This document shows positions 1-5,574 of a DNA stretch of 10,418 bases, in pieces. A model generated the notes under the pieces. The model was given only the letters and a program-made list of their open reading frames with translations, searched no databases and was not told where the DNA came from. Location of the stretch: the NCBI GenBank assembly GCA_031255275.1, contig JAIRSV010000036.1, forward strand, positions 1 through 10,418. The letters run 5' to 3'. The translations under genes were made by a program, and so were the position numbers. Within the stretch, counting starts at the first letter, position 1, and each line of letters starts with the position of its first letter. This stretch comes from Proteiniphilum sp. GTDB lineage: Bacteria; Bacteroidota; Bacteroidia; Bacteroidales; Dysgonomonadaceae.

Positions 1-583
1 CTTCTCATACTTGTATTCATTCTGATAAATTATTATTTTTCCTGCTCTTTGGGCTTTGCAGGTCTTGCCATTATTATATGATATTCACGTATATCATTCA
101 TGTTATTCAATGGCAGTTCCTTCTCTGCTGCTGCGGAGACGTGGAGCCTGCAACGGAACCCCGGGCATGCACTGCCGGACTCCCGGGGCGGTCGGTGAAA
201 GTTCCGACAAAACCGGATTTCGCGCACGAAATATGCAGTCTCTGAATTGTCATTTAAATGGAAAATTATTATGTAAATAAAAACGCACTCTTCAATTGCC
301 ATGAAGCATTTGCAAATGTAAGGAAGTTTTTTGTAAAAAAGAGCTTTCACAGCGGTAATTTTTCATTTTTTTTCGCTGTTCGCGTTTTTCACGGAGCGCC
401 CAGTTATCGAATAACTGCCTGATAACTGCTGAATATTTACCTTCGTATCCTTTCGACCGCAGCGTCAGCGCGGCAGAAAAATCCGCTTCCGGAGCGCGTC
501 AGCGCGGGAAAGGCGTACCCTGTCCCCCACACCGCCGGCGCCGGAACGCGTCAATCAAATAGATTAGAATAACGGGGAAGCAT
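1..583. other. Gene-free stretch at the left edge
   Basis: No reading frame here is convincing. The longest (33-350, minus, 105 codons) has no recognisable domain, mixes basic, proline-rich and low-complexity sequence, and starts in AT-rich DNA, so I do not call it. Visible structure includes a GC-rich inverted repeat, CCCCGGG at 159-165 against CCCGGGG at 182-188; a 12-base direct repeat GCGTCAGCGCGG at 462-473 and 496-507; and the ATAACTG half-sites at 401-428 listed separately. A minus-strand TACATTTG at 313-320 fits the -7 consensus, but no gene follows it. No tRNA or rRNA fold was recognised. Confidence 0.6.
401..428. repeat. Inverted plus direct ATAACTG half-sites
   Basis: CAGTTAT at 401-407 and ATAACTG at 411-417 form a perfect 7-bp inverted repeat with a 3-base centre. 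A third copy of ATAACTG follows at 422-428, four bases later. An inverted pair plus a direct repeat could be a protein-binding site or a small hairpin. No flanking gene is visible to assign it to, so the function is unknown. Confidence 0.5.
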
Positions 584-633
584 AAAAAAGAGGAGCCGTC
601 TCCCGGAAGTAATCCTTCCTGCAGAGACAGCCC
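584..633 (-). terminator. Intrinsic terminator downstream of pckA
   Basis: Read on the minus strand, GGGCTGTCTC (633-624) pairs with GAGACGGCTC (602-593) over 10 bp with two G-U pairs. An inner GGAAG/CTTCC stem sits on a five-base loop. The hairpin is followed within three bases by six Ts (589-584). It lies about 70 bases past the pckA stop codon, with no gene between, and is the likely end of the pckA transcript. Confidence 0.82.
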
Positions 634-681
634 CATCAAGTGAGTAATATGCACGAGTGAGAATATTAAGAGCCGGTACCA

Positions 682-716
682 GTCAGTCCGGCTGAAATAA
701 TCCGTCAGTCCGGCTG
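682..716. repeat. 13-bp direct repeat spanning the pckA stop
   Basis: GTCAGTCCGGCTG occurs at 682-694 and again at 704-716, a 22-bp period. The second copy contains the pckA stop codon (705-707) and the last codons; the first lies just beyond the gene. It looks like a partial tandem duplication of the extreme 3' end, which does not change the protein. Confidence 0.8.
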
Positions 717-2297
717 CGGCCCGGACGGAATCAGCGCCTTCGCCGCATCATTGTCGCAATACTGTTTGAAGTTTTCGATATACATGCCTGCCAGCTTTCG
801 CGCCCGGGTTTCCCATTCGCCCCTGTCAGCGTAGGTGCTGCGCGGGTCGAGGATGTCCGAAACGCCGTCCAGCTTTGCCGGTACGGTCAGGTTCATGATC
901 GGGATATGTACCTTGTCGGCCTTTTCGATCGAGCCGTCGATGATGGCGTCGATGATGGCGCGCGTATCCTTCAGCGAGATGCGTTTTCCCGTGCCGTTCC
1001 AGCCGGTGTTCACGAGATATGCGCGGGCATTGTGCCGGTTCATCTTTTCGACCAGGCGCTGAGCATACACGGTGGGGTGCAGCGTGAGGAAGGCTTCGCC
1101 GAAGGCGGGCGAGAAGGAGGGCAGCGGTTCGGTGATGCCGCGCTCGGTGCCGGCCAGCTTGGAAGTGAAGCCGCAGAGGAAGTGGTATTGTGCCTGACTG
1201 TCGTCGAGGATGGATACCGGAGGCAGTACGCCGAAGGCGTCGGCCGAGAGGTAGATGATCTTGCTTGCGTGTCCGGCGCGCGAGGGAAGCACTATCTTGC
1301 TGATGTGGTAGATGGGATAGGAGACGCGGGTATTTTCGGTGGTGGAACCGTCGGCAAAGTCAATGTTACCTTCATCATCCACGGTCACGTTTTCCAGCAG
1401 CGCGTCGCGGCGGATGGCTCTCCAGATGTCAGGCTCATTTTTCTCGCTCAGGTTGATCACCTTCGCATAGCAGCCGCCCTCGTAGTTGAATATGCCGTGT
1501 TCGTCCCAGCCGTGCTCGTCGTCGCCGATGAGGTAGCGTTTCGGGTCAGCCGAGAGGGTGGTCTTTCCCGTCCCGGAGAGGCCGAAGAAGATGGCCACGT
1601 CGCCATCCTCGCCCACGTTGGCCGAGCAGTGCATCGAAGCGATCCCCTTCAGGGGGAGGTAATAGTTCATCAGGGCAAACATGCCCTTCTTCATTTCGCC
1701 GCCGTACCATGTACCGCCGATGACCTGCATCCGGCGGGTGAGGTCGAAGAGGGTGAAGTTTTCGGAGTTGAGTCCGTGTTCCCTCCACTTGTCGTTGGTT
1801 ATTTTGGAACCGTTGAGGCAGACGAAGTCGGGTTCACCGTAATTGGCCAGCTCGTAGTGCGAGGGGCGGATGAACATGTTGCTGACGAAGTGTGCCTGCC
1901 AGGCCACTTCCATGACGAAGCGCACCTTCATGCGCGTATCCGTATTGGTGCCGCAGAAGGTGTCTACGACATACAGCTTCCGGGCGTGGGAGAGCTGAGT
2001 GGCTACCAGGCCGCGGCAGTAATCAAAGGCCTCCGCCGAGCAGGGACGGTTGATGGTTCCGTCCCACCAGAGCGTGTCTTCGGTGATGCTGTCCCGTACG
2101 AAGTACTTGTCTTTGGGTGAACGGCCGGTGAACTTGCCGGTATAGACGGCCGTAGCGCCGCTTTTCGTAAGTCTGGCCTTTTCAAAACCTTCTCCGTCCG
2201 GACTCATTTCGTCCTGAAAGAGGGTTTCGTAAGAGGGATTGTGCACGATTTCAAAATCGCCGGCAATGCCGTACTTGCTTAAATCTAAATTTGCCAT
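705..2297 (-). CDS. pckA: Phosphoenolpyruvate carboxykinase (ATP)
   Basis: ATP-dependent PEP carboxykinase (EC 4.1.1.49) of 530 residues, a normal length for the family; it is cytosolic. It interconverts oxaloacetate plus ATP with PEP, CO2 and ADP. In Bacteroidetes it serves gluconeogenesis and also CO2 fixation into oxaloacetate during fermentation to succinate. Visible motifs are GRSPKDK at 58-64 (oxaloacetate-binding arginine), GEMKKGM at 200-206, MHCSANVG at 222-229, the P-loop GLSGTGKTT at 239-247, the kinase-2 motif DDEHGWDE at 259-266 and TGWNGTGKR at 431-439. By comparison with the E. coli enzyme, K204, H223 and D260 correspond to the Mn2+ ligands. All catalytic elements are intact. 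The ATG at 2297 has only an AT-rich upstream region with no strong ribosome site, as is usual in this phylum. The gene is divergent from upp and appears monocistronic, with its own promoter and terminator. Confidence 0.98.
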   Translation of the reverse strand: MANLDLSKYGIAGDFEIVHNPSYETLFQDEMSPDGEGFEKARLTKSGATAVYTGKFTGRSPKDKYFVRDSITEDTLWWDGTINRPCSAEAFDYCRGLVATQLSHARKLYVVDTFCGTNTDTRMKVRFVMEVAWQAHFVSNMFIRPSHYELANYGEPDFVCLNGSKITNDKWREHGLNSENFTLFDLTRRMQVIGGTWYGGEMKKGMFALMNYYLPLKGIASMHCSANVGEDGDVAIFFGLSGTGKTTLSADPKRYLIGDDEHGWDEHGIFNYEGGCYAKVINLSEKNEPDIWRAIRRDALLENVTVDDEGNIDFADGSTTENTRVSYPIYHISKIVLPSRAGHASKIIYLSADAFGVLPPVSILDDSQAQYHFLCGFTSKLAGTERGITEPLPSFSPAFGEAFLTLHPTVYAQRLVEKMNRHNARAYLVNTGWNGTGKRISLKDTRAIIDAIIDGSIEKADKVHIPIMNLTVPAKLDGVSDILDPRSTYADRGEWETRARKLAGMYIENFKQYCDNDAAKALIPSGPQPD

Positions 2298-2363
2298 CTT
2301 TATAAAATTAGGGTTTTTAATTATGTTTGCGTATCCTGACTGTCATTTGCCTGCCTGAGCGAG

Positions 2364-2381
2364 CCGGTCGCGCGCGACCGG
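2364..2381. promoter_or_regulatory. 18-bp perfect palindrome, candidate pckA operator
   Basis: CCGGTCGCGCGCGACCGG equals its own reverse complement. It lies immediately downstream of the predicted pckA -7 element (2386-2393), so it covers the expected transcription start and first transcribed bases. It could be a dimeric repressor's operator or, as RNA, a hairpin at the mRNA 5' end. The palindrome is seen directly; its role is inferred. Confidence 0.55.
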
Positions 2382-2385
2382 TGTA

Positions 2386-2417
2386 CAAAAGTATGCAAAT
2401 TCCTCCAGACGGGGAAA
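2386..2417 (-). promoter_or_regulatory. Candidate pckA promoter (Bacteroidetes type)
   Basis: On the minus strand TACTTTTG (2393-2386) matches the -7 consensus TAnnTTTG. A TTTC (2417-2414) lies 20 bases upstream, close to the -33 consensus TTTG. The predicted start near 2380 gives an mRNA leader of roughly 80 bases. Confidence 0.6.
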
Positions 2418-2496
2418 TCGTAAGGGTGATTTTTCCCGGACGGGAGTTTCGTCCGCCTGTGGGTCTTCCTTTCAACAAAATAGCGGTATCGAAAGT

Positions 2497-2527
2497 TTTA
2501 AGGATGCGTAAAAAATCATTATTTTTG
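2497..2527 (+). promoter_or_regulatory. Candidate upp promoter (Bacteroidetes type)
   Basis: TATTTTTG (2520-2527) fits the -7 consensus TAnnTTTG. TTTA (2497-2500) sits 19 bases upstream in place of the -33 TTTG. The predicted start is near 2533, leaving a leader of about 110 bases before the upp ATG. Confidence 0.55.
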
Positions 2528-2531
2528 CCCT

Positions 2532-2618
2532 CCGTAAGCAGTCGCTTCTCTCTGAGGGGATTCGCGCGAAGTGACGGCGGATTAAGTTGAAGTGATGAAT
2601 GAATGTGACAGCTTACGG
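2532..2618 (+). promoter_or_regulatory. Possible structured leader of upp
   Basis: CCGTAAGC (2532-2539) is perfectly complementary to GCTTACGG (2611-2618), enclosing about 70 bases. The left arm coincides with the predicted 5' end of the transcript and the right arm ends about 25 bases before the ATG. Inside, GTCGCTTC near 2542 can pair with GAAGTGAC near 2567 with one G-U pair. This resembles a long-range closing stem around an inner hairpin. I do not recognise a known riboswitch class, and chance pairing is possible. Confidence 0.35.
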
Positions 2619-2643
2619 TAACATATTTAAATGATGGGGTGAT

Positions 2644-3303
2644 ATGGAAATAATCAATTTTTCGGAGAAGGATTCACTGCTGAACTCCTTCATTCGCGAG
2701 ATAAGGGACGTTACCGTCCAGCATGACCGTCTGCGGTTCCGGAGGAACATCGAGCGCATCGGCGAAGTCATGGCATACGAGATCAGCAAATCGTTTCGTT
2801 ACAGTCCTGTCCCGGTACGCACGCCACTCGACGCGGCGGAAGTGCGTGTGCCGCAGGAGGAGGTCGTGATAGCCGCCATTCTGCGGGCCGGCCTCCCGTT
2901 CCACCACGGCATGTTGAACTATCTGGACGGGGCGGAGAATGCCTTCGTGTCAGCCTACAGGAAGTACCGTGAGACGGGACACCAGTCATTCGACATCCAC
3001 ATCGAGTACATTGCTTCACCGTCGATCGAAGGGAAGACGCTGATCCTGGCCGATCCGATGCTGGCCACGGGGAGCAGCATGGAACTGACTTACCGTGCAC
3101 TGCTCACGAAGGGACGTCCTGCGCGCATCCACATCGCGACGATTATCGCGAGTCGTCAGGCAGTGGATTACTGCGCGGCCAACTTTCCGGAGGACAGGAC
3201 TGTCGTCTGGGCTGCCGCCATCGATCCGGGTCTGGACGGGTCATCGTACATCGTGCCGGGGATCGGCGACGCGGGTGACCTTGCTTACGGGGAAAAGGCG
3301 TAA
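2644..3303 (+). CDS. upp: Uracil phosphoribosyltransferase
   Basis: Type I phosphoribosyltransferase (EC 2.4.2.9) that salvages uracil by joining it to PRPP to give UMP and pyrophosphate in the cytosol. At 219 residues it has the usual family length. The PRPP-binding loop is at 134-146 with core DPMLATGSS at 137-145. AILRAGL at 78-84 carries the conserved arginine. The C-terminal uracil-binding segment IVPGIGDAGD is at 203-212. The middle part (84-110) departs from the E. coli/Bacillus pattern but keeps the fold's landmarks, consistent with the Bacteroidetes branch. The ATG at 2644 is preceded by GGGGTGAT, a weak ribosome-site-like stretch. The gene is divergent from pckA, and the next gene downstream is convergent, so upp looks monocistronic. 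Confidence 0.95.
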   Translation: MEIINFSEKDSLLNSFIREIRDVTVQHDRLRFRRNIERIGEVMAYEISKSFRYSPVPVRTPLDAAEVRVPQEEVVIAAILRAGLPFHHGMLNYLDGAENAFVSAYRKYRETGHQSFDIHIEYIASPSIEGKTLILADPMLATGSSMELTYRALLTKGRPARIHIATIIASRQAVDYCAANFPEDRTVVWAAAIDPGLDGSSYIVPGIGDAGDLAYGEKA

Positions 3304-3306
3304 GAA

Positions 3307-3334
3307 GTGGAAAGTGGAGAGTTGAATGTTGAAA
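3307..3334 (+). repeat. Heptamer array (4 units) after upp
   Basis: Four back-to-back 7-mers: GTGGAAA, GTGGAGA, GTTGAAT, GTTGAAA. They begin four bases after the upp stop codon. The last unit is identical to the last unit of the array at 9898-9918. The period of 7 without a reading-frame constraint suggests repeat expansion, not coding sequence. Confidence 0.65.
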
Positions 3335-3359
3335 ATTCACTTCATCCAGCTCTCCACTT
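3312..3359. repeat. Inverted repeat downstream of upp
   Basis: AAGTGGAGAGTT (3312-3323) pairs with AGCTCTCCACTT (3348-3359) over 11 of 12 positions around a 24-base loop. As RNA it would form a hairpin about 10 bases past the upp stop codon. There is no T-run after it, so it is a possible 3'-end stabiliser and not a clear intrinsic terminator. Confidence 0.5.
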
Positions 3360-3420
3360 CTCTTTCTACCAACACTTTCTTCACTTCCTCTTTCTACCAA
3401 CATTTTGTCCTTCCGGGACA
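3355..3420 (+). repeat. TTTCTACCAACA dispersed repeat, one full and one partial copy
   Basis: The 30 bases at 3391-3420 match the reverse complement of 10149-10178 at 28 of 30 positions. Each copy is a TTTCTACCAACA arm followed by a TGTCC/GGGACA hairpin. A truncated copy of the arm, with matching flank, lies at 3355-3378, making a short imperfect direct repeat about 27 bases apart. The hairpin could act on the upp 3' end, but the second copy far away in a gene-free block argues for a dispersed element. Confidence 0.7.
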
Positions 3421-3421
3421 C

Positions 3422-3433
3422 TGTCCGAACTGT
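3422..3433 (+). repeat. Shared 12-mer TGTCCGAACTGT
   Basis: This exact 12-mer recurs in the same orientation at 9848-9859. Here it is part of a small hairpin (TCCGA at 3424-3428 with TCGGA at 3433-3437). It adds a second link between the two repeat-rich spacers of the window. Confidence 0.55.
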
Positions 3434-3456
3434 CGGAACAGCGCGTGGCCGGACAC

Positions 3457-3492
3457 AAAAAAACCGTAACACTGCTTCAGGCAATGTTACGG
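3457..3492 (-). terminator. Intrinsic terminator of the ndk-M23 unit
   Basis: On the minus strand CCGTAACATTGC pairs with GCAGTGTTACGG (12 bp, one G-U) around a five-base loop, directly followed by seven Ts (3463-3457). It lies 32 bases past the stop of the M23 peptidase gene. The opposite strand lacks a T-run, so it acts for the minus-strand unit. Confidence 0.92.
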
Positions 3493-3524
3493 TCATGCTG
3501 CGCGAATACGGCAGCGTTCCCCAG

Positions 3525-4580
3525 CTACGAAATGCGAATGGACTTGCCTATGCGCAGCGTAGTCTTCGGAGAAATATTATTCAGCGTACAAATCCTGTTC
3601 ACCGACGTCCCGTAACGCCTGGCAATAGCCCCCAGCGTATCACCCTTTCTGATCCGGTGATAACCCACTTCGCCCGAAACATATTTGTTCGTAGCGTTAC
3701 CCGGCTTCCTGTAGTTCGAAGCCACAGCGCCCGTATTCCCGACATCGCTTCTCACAACAGCCCGGCTGCTGCCGGAAGTCTTTTTGTAACTCGAATCGGT
3801 TACCAGATATTCCTCCCGGTGAGGCACCCTCTTCTCGAAGTCGATAATGAAATTGGGATTAATCGCCTTCCCCAGGAAACGGGTCTCAAAATGCAGATGC
3901 GATCCCCACGACCGCCCCGTATTCCCGGCCAGCCCGATGGGCTGTCCCGACTGGACAAAATCATTCTCATCCACCAGGAAGCCGGAAAGATGCGCATATA
4001 CCGTCTCCAGTCCGTTCAGGTGACGGATCACAAGAAAATGGCCATACCCTCTTTTCTCGTAGCGCTTCACCCTCACCTTACCGTCAAACGCGGCATAAAT
4101 CGTATCGCCGGTCTGCGCTTTCAGGTCCACGCCGTAATGATAGCGGCGACTGCCCCTGCGCCCGAAATTGGACGTCATGTGACCGTTCGCCGGCATGGTG
4201 AAATTTCCCAGATCTACGATAAACGTATCCGGCGCATTTTTCAGGCCCTCACTATACGCATTCACATACCTGTTACCCCACATTCCGCCGTAAACATCAT
4301 CGGCGGGAATAGCTTCGGGATCAAACTCAAAACCCTCTTCCTCCGTCTCCTCCGACATCGTTTCGTCCCACGCAGACAAGTCCAGCCTGAGCTTCAGCCC
4401 GTCGGCAAAAAGCTCCGACTGTTCACTCAAAGTAACACTGTGCAGTTGTCTGTATGTAAGATCGGATCTGGTATTTTCACTTGATTCCGAAGGCTGCTGT
4501 GAAAATGCGCTCAACGCAACGAACACTAAGCCTGCGGATAACAGAGAGCCTGTTCTTGTTAAAATTTGGTTCTTCTTCAT
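3525..4580 (-). CDS. Secreted M23 metallopeptidase with C-terminal LysM
   Basis: A 351-residue exported protein. Residues 1-27 form a Sec signal peptide (MKKN start, hydrophobic core, AFS before QQ). An acidic linker follows at about 74-95. The M23 (LytM/lysostaphin-type) zinc peptidase domain spans about 130-245: H148 and D152 (HYGVD) and H230 are the zinc ligands, and H197 (YAHLS) and H228 (HLH) the catalytic histidines, so the site is complete. A serine- and threonine-rich spacer leads to one LysM peptidoglycan-binding domain at about 306-351 (KGDTLGAIARRYG). The predicted role is cleavage of peptide cross-links in periplasmic peptidoglycan during growth or division. It lies 52 bases downstream of ndk on the same strand and ends at a strong terminator, so it is probably cotranscribed with ndk. 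Whether it is lytic or regulatory cannot be told from sequence. Confidence 0.92.
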   Translation of the reverse strand: MKKNQILTRTGSLLSAGLVFVALSAFSQQPSESSENTRSDLTYRQLHSVTLSEQSELFADGLKLRLDLSAWDETMSEETEEEGFEFDPEAIPADDVYGGMWGNRYVNAYSEGLKNAPDTFIVDLGNFTMPANGHMTSNFGRRGSRRYHYGVDLKAQTGDTIYAAFDGKVRVKRYEKRGYGHFLVIRHLNGLETVYAHLSGFLVDENDFVQSGQPIGLAGNTGRSWGSHLHFETRFLGKAINPNFIIDFEKRVPHREEYLVTDSSYKKTSGSSRAVVRSDVGNTGAVASNYRKPGNATNKYVSGEVGYHRIRKGDTLGAIARRYGTSVNRICTLNNISPKTTLRIGKSIRIS

Positions 4581-4624
4581 TATTGTCTCACTGAATTTTT
4601 TGGTAATCCATTAAAAACATATCA

Positions 4625-4638
4625 GTCATAAGTCAAAA
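4625..4638 (-). repeat. Two heptamer units over the ndk stop codon
   Basis: On the minus strand TTTTGAC and TTATGAC stand in tandem, with the ndk stop codon inside the first unit. Two units alone would be weak, but the pattern matches the longer arrays at the 3' ends of upp and the deacetylase gene. Confidence 0.35.
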
Positions 4639-5094
4639 CTCATCATTTGCATAAAGATACGGAACGGGATGATAGGAATAATCGAAAACCTCATCATCCG
4701 CGAAAAAGCGCCTCAGCTCAGCCCGAGCCGATTCCGGCGAATCGGAAGCGTGCACGATATTCTCCTGCACGCTCAAACAGTAATCCCCCCGTATGGTTCC
4801 AGGCAGCGCATCCCTTCCGTTCGTAACGCCCGTCAGTTTCCGCACCGCACTCACCGCGTCCAGCCCTCTCAGCGCCAGCACCACCACCGGACAGGCTTGC
4901 ATGCTCGCCTTGATACGCCCGAAAAAAGGCTTTTCCGCCAAATGCGAATAATGCTCATTCAGCACCTCATCCGTCAATTTCAACATTTTCATACCGACAA
5001 TCTGGATACCTTTCCTCTCGAAGCGGGAGATAACCTCCCCCATGATTCCTCGCTGTACTGCAGACGGTTTCAGAATTACTACCGTAATCTCCAT
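4633..5094 (-). CDS. ndk: Nucleoside diphosphate kinase
   Basis: Ndk (EC 2.7.4.6) moves the gamma-phosphate of ATP to other nucleoside diphosphates through a phosphohistidine intermediate, balancing (d)NTP pools in the cytosol. The 153-residue length is normal. KPSAVQRG at 9-16 holds the conserved lysine, PGTIRGD at 98-104 lies in the nucleotide site, and NIVHASDS at 112-119 carries the catalytic H115. The ATG at 5094 begins the usual ITVVILKP beta strand, which fixes the start. It has its own candidate promoter upstream and is followed 52 bases later by the M23 peptidase gene on the same strand. The linkage with the peptidase is positional; I see no functional reason for it. Confidence 0.97.
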   Translation of the reverse strand: MEITVVILKPSAVQRGIMGEVISRFERKGIQIVGMKMLKLTDEVLNEHYSHLAEKPFFGRIKASMQACPVVVLALRGLDAVSAVRKLTGVTNGRDALPGTIRGDYCLSVQENIVHASDSPESARAELRRFFADDEVFDYSYHPVPYLYANDEF

Positions 5095-5155
5095 GAATGA
5101 TAAACTTAAAAGAAAAATGACCTTTTAATAGCTGTTTCTTATCTAAATCACGACT

Positions 5156-5187
5156 CAAAGTAAGCCTTTTATTACATCCCATCCAAA
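5156..5187 (-). promoter_or_regulatory. Candidate ndk promoter (Bacteroidetes type)
   Basis: On the minus strand a perfect -33 TTTG (5187-5184) is followed after 20 bases by TTACTTTG (5163-5156), one mismatch from TAnnTTTG. The predicted start is near 5150, about 55 bases before the ndk ATG. Confidence 0.6.
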
Positions 5188-5340
5188 TAACCGGTTTCCT
5201 ATTTTTAAGAGAACCCTCTGCGCCAAAAACGGAGTGAAAAAACAAAGCGCTAATTACACAAAGGATTACAGAAAAGATTATACCGCAATATATTTTGGCG
5301 ACATTAAGCATAATGAATAATTATTAACCCTTATCCGATC

Positions 5341-5352
5341 TCTGTTAACAGA
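5341..5352. promoter_or_regulatory. 12-bp palindrome TCTGTTAACAGA
   Basis: A perfect palindrome between the two divergent promoters, about 140 bases upstream of the DUF2723 -7 element and 190 bases from the ndk one. Its distance from both makes a direct operator role uncertain. Confidence 0.3.
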
Positions 5353-5487
5353 TAAAGCAAAAAGTGCCGCCGGAGACATCCGGACAAAAAACCGATTCAT
5401 TTCGTGAACCCGCCTCCTGTTTTACTTTTTTTAATATGCCCGCCGCAAAATAGGTTTCAATCCTCAAGCGGAATAAAGAGATTTCAG

Positions 5488-5495
5488 TATCTTTG
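5488..5495 (+). promoter_or_regulatory. Candidate -7 element for the DUF2723 gene
   Basis: TATCTTTG is a perfect match to TAnnTTTG, and the sequence after it, CCGCGG, fits a start near 5500, giving a leader of about 75 bases. No good TTTG is visible at the expected -33 position, so the promoter rests on one element. Confidence 0.5.
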
Positions 5496-5574
5496 CCGCG
5501 GATTCCCCAAACAATCGGAGGAATCCTGGTCAAAATTAAAACCATACATCAACTCATCTTTAAAGAAAAGGGTA

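Larger units (their letters stand above)
2298..2643. other. Divergent pckA-upp regulatory spacer
   Basis: This 346-base spacer holds no convincing gene. It contains a candidate minus-strand pckA promoter (2386-2417) with a perfect palindrome at its predicted start point, and a candidate plus-strand upp promoter (2497-2527) followed by a leader with inverted repeats. The open frame at 2327-2590 on the plus strand runs across these sites, has no recognisable domain and is not called. Confidence 0.7.
5095..5574. other. Divergent ndk-DUF2723 spacer
   Basis: This 480-base AT-rich spacer holds a candidate ndk promoter (5156-5187, minus), a perfect 12-bp palindrome TCTGTTAACAGA at 5341-5352 and a -7-like TATCTTTG at 5488-5495 for the plus-strand gene. 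A minus-strand frame beginning at 5311 codes for a hydrophobic stretch of about 20 residues, but it runs on into ndk out of frame and is not called. The frame upstream of the DUF2723 ATG (5404-5574) is treated as leader. Confidence 0.6.

Noticed and set aside
33..350. 105-codon minus-strand frame at the left edge
   Set aside because: No domain, no conserved-looking pattern, and an inner start at 302 gives no better protein. A TACATTTG upstream fits the -7 motif, but such motifs occur often in AT-rich DNA.
906..2120. 404-codon open frame on the plus strand opposite pckA
   Set aside because: It lies wholly antisense to an intact, well-conserved gene, and its translation has no recognisable motif and a composition typical of a shadow frame in GC-rich coding DNA.
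3405..4484. 359-codon open frame on the plus strand opposite the M23 peptidase gene
   Set aside because: It starts inside the repeat spacer, crosses the terminator hairpin and is antisense to a gene with complete catalytic motifs.
4967..5311. Minus-strand frame beginning with a hydrophobic, signal-like stretch
   Set aside because: It overlaps the start of ndk by 128 bases in another frame and spans the candidate ndk promoter. Hydrophobic peptides arise easily from AT-rich DNA. A decayed small membrane protein cannot be excluded.
5361..5405. Possible minus-strand terminator (CCGGA-TGTC-TCCGG followed by Ts)
   Set aside because: The stem is only five base pairs, the T-run is several bases away, and no minus-strand gene lies upstream for it to terminate.
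5404..5574. 57-residue upstream extension of the DUF2723 protein
   Set aside because: The segment has no family features, lies across a perfect -7 element, and the ATG at 5575 is directly followed by the usual family N-terminus.
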